In this document: positions 57,132 to 64,000 of the stretch, in pieces
Layout of the letters: each line of letters starts with the position of its first letter
How positions within the stretch are numbered: position 1 is the stretch's first letter
DNA from: Rhinopithecus roxellana
Lineage: Eukaryota > Chordata > Mammalia > Primates > Cercopithecidae
Length of the DNA stretch: 64,000 nucleotides
Reading direction: 5' to 3'
Assembly (NCBI RefSeq): GCF_007565055.1
Contig: NC_044550.1
Coordinates: 86,552,033 to 86,616,032 of the forward strand
The notes under the pieces: generated by a model
Told to the model about the DNA's origin: nothing
Database searches by the model: none
The model's input: only the letters and a program-made list of their open reading frames with translations
Made by a program: the position numbers and the translations under genes

Positions 57132-58685
57132 TTAAAGATAAATATCCAGGTACAGGAAGGTCAGAAAACACCAAACAAATTTGATTCAAATAAAATTACT
57201 CCGAGCCATATGATAATCAGACTCTCAAAGGTCAAGGATAAAGAAAGAATCCTAAAAGCAACAAGAGAAAAGAAGTAAATAACATATAAAAAAGCTCCAA
57301 TTAATCTGGCAACAGACTTCTCAATGGAAATCATACATGTCAGGAGAGAACAGAATTACATTTTCAAAGTACTGAAACAGAAAAACTATTGCCAGCTAAG
57401 AATACTATATCCAACAAAACTACCCTTCAAATATAAAAGACAGATAAAGTCTTTCCCAGACAAGCCAAAGTGGAGATAATTCACTACCATAATACCCATC
57501 TTACAATAAATGTTAAAGGAAGTTCTTCAATCTAAAAGAAAAAGACACCAACATGTTTTTAAAAAATGGAAGTTACAAAACCCACTGGTAAAATTATGTA
57601 CAAGGACAAACCCAGAATACTATAATAACATAATTGTTATATGCAATCCACTCATAAATCAATCTGGTATGAGGTCCAAAAGACAAATCTAGCAACAACA
57701 ATAGTTAGATTGACCTGTTAAGAGATTGATAATGTTTCAAAAAAAGACATACAAATGACCAACAGGCATATGAAAAATGCTCAATGGAGACATGTGAATC
57801 AAAACTCCAATGAAATATCATATTACCCCAGTTAAAAATAGCTTCTATCAAAAAGACAGGCAATAAGAGATGCTGATGATATGAAGAAAGAGAAACCTTA
57901 TACACTGTTGATGGGCATGGAAATTAGTACAGTCATTACTCAGAACAGTATGAAGTTTCCTTACAATTGCTAAAACTAGAACAACCATATGATCCAGCAA
58001 TTGCACTACTGGGTATATATTTTTTAAAAAGGAAATGAACATATCAAAAAGACATCTGCATTCCCATGTTTATTGTAGCACTATCCACAACAAAATATGA
58101 AATCAACATATGTGCCTATCAACAGATGAGTAAAGAAAATGTGACATATATTATGCACAATGGAATATTACTCTGCCATAAAAAGGAATGAAATCCTGTC
58201 ATCTGTGACAACATGGAGGGAACTAGAGGTCGTTAAGTGAAATAAGCTAAGCACAGAAAGATAAATATTGTGTGTTCTCATTCATATGTGAAAGCAAAAA
58301 AAAAAAGGTGGATCTCAAAGACAAACAGTAGATTTGTGGTTATCAGAGGCCAAGAAGGGCAGAGAAAAGAAAAGATGAAAAGAAGTTGATTAACAGATAT
58401 AAATATATGGGTTGCCAGAAGAAATAAGACCTAGTGTTAAATAGATCAGCAGGATAACTACAGTTTACAATAATCTCTCACATGTTTCAAAATAGCTAGA
58501 AGAGAAGAATGGAAGTGGTTCTATCATAAAGAGAAGATAAATATTTATGGCAATGGATGTCCCAAGAACACTGATTTGATCTTTACAAATTACATGAATG
58601 CATTAAATAATCATGCATATCCCCAAACCATGTGCATGTATTATTCATGAACTGTAAAAAAAAAAAAAAAAAAAAAAAAGAATTG

Positions 58686-59559
58686 GATGATAATTTGAGT
58701 CCAGTAGATCACCATGTACCCCAGGGAAAACTGCAATATCTACTTTTTTACTATTTACATATTATCTTGTCAAATAGACCTCAGTGACTATGTCAGATAT
58801 TCATTGAAGGTATAAATTATTACATAGAGTTATAATAATGATGTGGAGAATAAGCATTTTGTGCAGACTTTTTAGACTATAGCCTTAACATGAACTAAAA
58901 AATTAACAACCATAAAAAGTATTCATTATTTTTCACCAAAGACACAAAGTGTTGACCACTCTTAAATGATTCCAAAAAAATGAACATTTTTCACATTTTA
59001 CTAATAGCTTACACTAAATAAGTTGCTGACCACAATCTTTCAGATATTTCTAGCCTTACTTTAAAAATATGTAATTATAAAAGAGTGGTATAGCTGAAAA
59101 TAAAATAAAAACTTCATAAATGACAAATCAGTGAAAATCCCTATTCTTATTTGATTAAAGATATATTTCATTTTAAAGGAAAAAAGATCACCTACTCTAT
59201 AGCATTTGGAAAGAATGATTTTTATTGTAAGACTTTTTACTTTTTCTACGTATTTAACCTTCCAACTCTCCATGAAGTTATATGAGTATTGAGATACTTA
59301 CAATATCATAAAACTAATAATCTCTTCAACAATTTGTTTTTAAAGCATATAAACTGAACTGCATAAAATTTTATTTATTTTGATGGTATCTCTGCAGTCC
59401 ACATATAATCAGTTGTTTAAAAGAATTATAAAAAAATAGTATCTAGTATTTTATTTTCTCAATTTCTTTTTTTCTTTAGCAGTTATTGAGTTTTAGCCTA
59501 CTATGCAGAGACAGGCACACAGATAATATTGAAGTATACTTCACTTGGGTGGTTTTTCT
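58686..59559. other. AT-rich intergenic DNA, no gene seen
   Basis: Begins with the right target-site duplication of the L1M. Nothing recognisable. Confidence 0.5.
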
Positions 59560-59665
59560 TTTTTAATTTACATTTGTTCATTCATTTATCATATGGCTAT
59601 TAGCACCTACTATGTATGTGTCATGCACTGGAATAAGTATGAGGAGTCTTTTAGCTTCTATGAAC
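59560..59665 (-). repeat. L2 LINE 3' end, antisense
   Basis: The + strand reads tgttcattcatttatcatat, ttagcacctactatgtatgt, gtcatgcactggaataagta, the reverse complement of the L2 terminus. Confidence 0.6.
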
Positions 59666-60898
59666 TTATGGTTCAATTAATAAACACTTCACAATTCAGC
59701 AGAACATTTTTGCATGGGTAGAACCTTTAGAAAATTTCCAGACTTACCATATGGGTGACTACCAATTCTGCCAGCCTTTTCCATTCACAATTTCATAACA
59801 ATTTGTAGCTAATAACCAGGATTCTCTCAAATATTTTAGGAAAGTTTTCTACTTTTGTTTAGCATTAAACTATGGTCTAGACCCTGTATACAAGCTCAAT
59901 AAATACAGAAAAATAAGACTTAAATGAATTTCAACATCCAAACTAAAGCTATGAGAATTGCCAAGTCCTTCAAAGAGCTAAAAAGCTCCTCTGCAAGATG
60001 ATGACGCAACCGATTATGTGAGGTGAACGATACTTGAAGACTGAGGCTTTCATCAACCCTTCGATCATCGTGAACAAATTCTAAATGTCACAGAATTAGT
60101 AGAACTTTAACTTATGGTAAACAGCTATAGAACACAGCTTTCAGGGAGATCAGATTTCAAGAATCTTATTTATTATAACCATTAGACCCTAGCCATGTAT
60201 AAATATTTGCCTACATTTACTTCCACACATGTATATTCAATTTTAGAATCAACTGAGACCCATACATTATTGTATTGCTCTGGAACCTCAAATTATCTAA
60301 TAAAGCCTTAAAAGAATTTAAGCTCTGAACTAATGTAACAATCAAAACTGTAAAACACATCTATTGCATATCTTCAACATTTTGACAGCATATTCACAAA
60401 TTTTAGTTTTGGTGAATATTGATTGGAATAATGAAAACGTGGTTCATAGAATTTGTGAGGAAGTGAGCTTCCAGTTAATGCTTGATTTTCTTCTATAATA
60501 ATCCAAGCAAATAAAAGTGGTAAAATTATAAAGGGCATCTTATGCAAAAGTACCTTGAGAACCCAAGGAGGAGTTTATTCAGCAAATTTTTAAAAATTTC
60601 TTCTGAAATCAGTAAAAGTCCCACTTTACAAAAAGAGTTTTCCCTTAATGAAGGCTGAAGCTTATGAGGAACAAGTCAAAAAGAGGGAAAACTAAAAAAT
60701 AGTTGCTTTTAATCAATAGCCCCCTAGGTCTTTAAGCAGTTCAAGTTCCAGAGAGTTTCTCAGTCACACTTAAGGGACTTTAAAGAATCATCCATATTCT
60801 CTTTTAAAGAACTGTACTTTTTAAAAACAACAATAAGTCAACTGTAAATAAACTTTTAAGATTATAAGAATTTATCTTTATAATTTACTACAACCTGC
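59666..60898. other. Intergenic DNA with a CpG-rich patch at 59998-60075
   Basis: AT-rich with no gene. The patch near 60000-60075 holds five CpGs and a C/D-box-like spacing; see findings. Confidence 0.45.
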
Positions 60899-61225
60899 AA
60901 TATTCATATTTTATTTATTTATTTATTTACGAAGCGGAGTCGCTCTGTCGCCCAGGCTGGAGTGCAGTGGCATGATCTCGGCTCACTGCAAGCTTCGCCT
61001 CCCAGGTTCACGCCATTCTCCTGCCTCAGCCTCTTGAGTAGCTGGGACTACAGCTACTCACCCAACACCACGCCTGGCTACTATTTTGTATTTTTAGTAG
61101 AGACGGGGTTTCAGCGTGTTAGCCAGGATGGTGTCGGTCTCCTGACCTTGTGATGCGCCTGCCTCGGCCTCCCAAAGTGCTGGGAATACAGGCGTGAGCC
61201 ACCGCGCCCGGCCAATATTGATATA
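60899..61225 (-). mobile_element. AluY-like SINE, antisense, with target-site duplication
   Basis: A (TTTA)n tail at about 60911-60930, then gaagcggagtcgctctgtcg through caccgcgcccggcc, ending at 61213: a full antisense Alu. Flanks aatattcatatt (60899-60910) and aatattgatata (61214-61225) match at 10 of 12 positions. The tail has become a TTTA microsatellite. The 63-codon plus frame is an artefact. Confidence 0.92.
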
Positions 61226-62019
61226 TTTAAAAATCCAATCTCTCAATTTCAGATAAAGGCATGGAAAACTAGTTATTAATAGTTTCTTCCAAAATCTGTT
61301 TATCTTTGATGCAGTATTTGAAATGAAAATAAAGGAAATAACTGTTCAATACTAGTTCTTTGTTTCTGCATTTAAATGAATGCAAAATAATGAAAATCAA
61401 TGTGCTGCTACCAATATTTATGTACAAGACTCACCAGGTTCTTTCAGAAGTTCCAAGGTAGAGGTCCCGGGTTGTAAGTAAAGATGGACAGGAAAGGGAT
61501 AGAGTAATTCCAACATTCTGTTTCCAAAACATTAAGTTCGATCTTTAAGTGATTTAATAGTCTCTATTTTGTAATACAAATCTTCAACACTAAAGTTATA
61601 GAACTAAATGCTAATCATAGAAAACCACGTGTCTCTGGTCAACAGGACTACACCTGTTGTTCCCTCAGTGCCTTGCAGAGTAAATATTATTAAACAAAGA
61701 CAAAATACTACCAAATTTTGCTGGTTCTGAGACGAATAACAAATAGGAACATTTGCTTTCCAAATGAGCCCAAACTAGCAAAAATCGGGAAAATGAACAA
61801 GCATCATATCTATCTATTTCTTCAGTGTTTTACAAGAGATTTTTAAGTAGCACGTTTTCCTAACATGATTTGGAGAGCTTCAATCCCAACAGCTGAATAA
61901 AGTCAAGTACCACATGGAAACTTTGGAAAATGTGAATAAGCAAAAAGAAAGAAAATAAAAATCTCCCCTAATCTTATTACCCTGATATTTTAGTAATAAT
62001 TGCAAACCCTTCAATGCTT
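61226..62019. other. Intergenic DNA, no gene seen
   Basis: AT-rich; nothing recognisable. Confidence 0.5.
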
Positions 62020-62265
62020 CCTGTAGGCCAGCATTTAAGGCACTATTCTAATCCTTTTTGTATGTTTTATCTGATTTATTCTTCAAAACAAGCATGTAGG
62101 TACTTACTATTATGATACTCATTGTATACATTAAGAAACTAAGACATTTAGGGGTTACGTAGTATACAGTTCAGATTATTCCAGCTAGAAATGGGTGGGG
62201 TCAGGATTGAAATTCAGGCAGTGGGACTTCAGGAACCATATTACTATTTTATACTGATTTCATTT
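62020..62265 (+). repeat. MIR SINE
   Basis: cttcctgtaggccagcattt, aaggcactattctaatcctt, gcatgtaggtacttactatt, attaagaaactaagacattt, aggattgaaattcaggcagt: MIR order with moderate decay. Confidence 0.75.
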
Positions 62266-62329
62266 GACATGATTAGCATGTGGAATATATCTCATGCCTT
62301 TTCTATGTTTAAATGTACATAAATGCACA

Positions 62330-62690
62330 CAAAATTTTAAACTATTATTTTGCACCTAATATATCATGGAGATCTTTCTTTAAAAATATACAAAGGTGCA
62401 CACTGTTATTTTGACCCATTACATAGAATTCCATGTTATTTTGGCCCATTACATAGAAATTCATTGTATAGATTTTAACATACTGATCGCTTATTTACCA
62501 GTCTTCTTCTATGGGATATATTTGTTGGTTTTGCTTTTGTGTTGTTTATAAACAAGGATGAAAATCTTTGAACATTCATATTTGTGCAACTGTCCAATTA
62601 TTTTCTTGTGTTACTAGTAGAAATTAAAATGTTGGTTCAAAAGTTATATACATTTTATATAAATTTCTAGAATTTTAAAACATTTGCCCA
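62330..62690 (-). mobile_element. L1M 3' end, antisense
   Basis: ttacatagaattccatgtta, cttatttaccagtcttcttc, tttataaacaaggatgaaaa and tttgaacattcatatttgtg follow antisense L1M ORF2-end order. It contains a 30-bp tandem duplication (62404-62463). Confidence 0.5.
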
Positions 62691-62727
62691 GAAAGAAGCG
62701 TGGTCTATGAAGGAGGAGACTCTTCAG

Positions 62728-62775
62728 AGATTTACATTTGGCACATAGTAGGCACTCAATAGATAGTAAAGAAAT
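62728..62775 (+). repeat. L2 LINE 3' terminal fragment
   Basis: catttggcacatagtaggca followed by ctcaatagatagta is the L2 3' terminal phrase. Confidence 0.6.
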
Positions 62776-64000
62776 AACTAAGGATAGGATCTATTAATTT
62801 AACTGTCACTCATGTGGTCATGCCCATGGAGTTGGCCAAAGGACTGAGGTATGCCTTGAGTTGTATCAAGAGAAATTAGAGAGACGTGAGTATGCAGTCA
62901 GTTTTATAAGATTCCATTTGAAATTCTAGAACGTTTTTATATATCACCAAGAATGGGGTCAAATTCCATTGATCAGGCAAAATTTCCTTTGCTTTCTAAT
63001 ATCTGGTCCATGGATAAGTGTTATTTAATTTCCAAGTTAGGACTAATTATGTATTTTCAATTATTCCCCACTAATGGAAGATTCTAATGGAAGGAGACCA
63101 TTCAACCACTGAAGCAAAATATTTCACAGACATTAAGATGAAATGGCAGTTGCTTCACACAAATGTGAAATGCCATAAGGGATTCTATCATTATTGTATA
63201 ATACCCTCATTATGTTATTAAATTGATCAGAATAACCTAAACATGAATTGTCATGTAACACAGGAAACTCACTGATCACAAAACTAGGTGAAGAAGGCCA
63301 GGCTCACTTGCCTGAATTACAGAATGCATTTACTGAAATGCAGTTGTCATACTTTCAAATGCACCAAATAATATCAACTAAAAATTAGCACTAGTAAATA
63401 AGTGATTCATAAATGAATTTTATTGATGGGAAATTAAAATTTGGGATGAACCCATATTTATCATCATCATAAAGGATATTTTAAAGTAGGACAATATTTG
63501 AATTTAGAATTCAAAGGCACATTGAAGAACTTTACTTTCTTAAATTTATATTGAAATTGTAAAAGTATTCAATTGTGTTTTCCCACCACAGTTCAAAAAT
63601 AGACAAGTTTAGAAGAGGGAAGAAATCATATATTTAAAAGATTTGATCATATTCATGTTTTGCTCAAGAAAATTTCTTTTGTTGGGCCAATATTTCAATG
63701 GTCATCCCAAAAATATTATAGTCATCTTAGCAATCAGTATTTTTCAAGGCATCTTCAGGATAATTATAAGTTGTTTATATACAACTTTTCTCACAGGGGT
63801 CTATTTAACTTGAACAAAAACCTTTTGGGAGTTTCATGAAGAGCTGGGTCATTCATACTAATTAGTCCTAGAGTCTGTCCTTGCATTGTTAACAGTCTCA
63901 TACCTAATTTCCCAACTGATTATATTATATTTTCTTCTGCTTATATTCTTATTGCTGTTTCCTTATCTTCATTATGTGGTGAACTAGATTTCAAAAAAAA
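62776..64000. other. AT-rich intergenic DNA, no gene seen
   Basis: No repeat, RNA gene or coding exon recognised to the end of the window. Confidence 0.5.

Larger units (their letters stand above)
55501..58677 (+). mobile_element. L1M (L1MA-age) lacking most of ORF2, with 5' start, poly(A) and TSD
   Basis: Starts aggacctccagttccaaaatggcagcatag (read in two pieces), an L1-like 5' end. The 5'UTR runs to about 56750 and is interrupted by an AluY. ORF1 covers about 56750-57545 (coiled-coil frame 56853-57131; C-terminal domain near 57340-57480). An inter-ORF segment runs to about 57715. The text then jumps to the last about 170 codons of ORF2 (accaacaggcatatgaaaaa, ctactgggtatat), followed by 3'UTR and poly(A) at 58657-58679. 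Flanking repeats aagaattg are at 55493 and 58678. Old and full of stops. Confidence 0.82.

Overview
The window is primate nuclear DNA, most likely from an Old World monkey. It is AT-rich, and at least half of it is interspersed repeats: LINE-1, Alu, MIR, L2, retroviral and MaLR LTRs, and a MER5-type DNA transposon. Two Alus (9168-9465 and 55991-56290) carry the CAAGCC, GAGACGGG and CTAGCCGGGCGAGG changes that I associate with the AluYR-type lineages of cercopithecids. The youngest L1 also differs from the human-specific type. I see no host protein-coding gene, no tRNA or rRNA and no CRISPR array. The only long open frames belong to retrotransposons.

Layout. 1-13.2 kb: AT-rich intergenic DNA with MIR, L2, MLT1-like and class I ERV-like LTR pieces, one young AluY and one 5'-truncated Alu. 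13.2-24.9 kb: old L1M fragments on both strands, four Alus, and a MER5-like element splitting an L1M. 26.0-26.8 kb: a MaLR-type LTR split by an antisense Alu. 27.28-27.74 kb: the antisense 3' end of a young L1. 28.57-34.75 kb: a full-length young L1 on the + strand, inserted into the 3' end of an older L1 whose halves flank it. 36.1-36.3 kb: a TG/TA microsatellite with a large palindrome. 37.0-37.4 kb: a MaLR LTR.

39.8-58.7 kb is an L1 cluster of four elements: an antisense, nearly full-length L1M; an L1 lacking almost all of ORF2; an L1 with an inverted 5' part typical of twin priming but no 3' end; and an old L1M, bounded by a target-site duplication, that also lacks most of ORF2. 54.97-55.22 kb holds a recent 126-bp tandem duplication inside a MIR. 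The last 5 kb is AT-rich, with an antisense AluY, a MIR, an L1M 3' end and L2 scraps.

The full-length L1 is the most gene-like object. ORF1 is open but has a frameshifted C-terminal extension. ORF2 keeps endonuclease, reverse-transcriptase and Cys-rich motifs but is split by a one-base insertion near codon 309, so the copy is probably not autonomous. I found no evidence of an undescribed biological system. What deserves a second look is retrotransposon structure: nested insertion, ORF2-less copies, twin priming, and a lineage-specific 3'UTR duplication.
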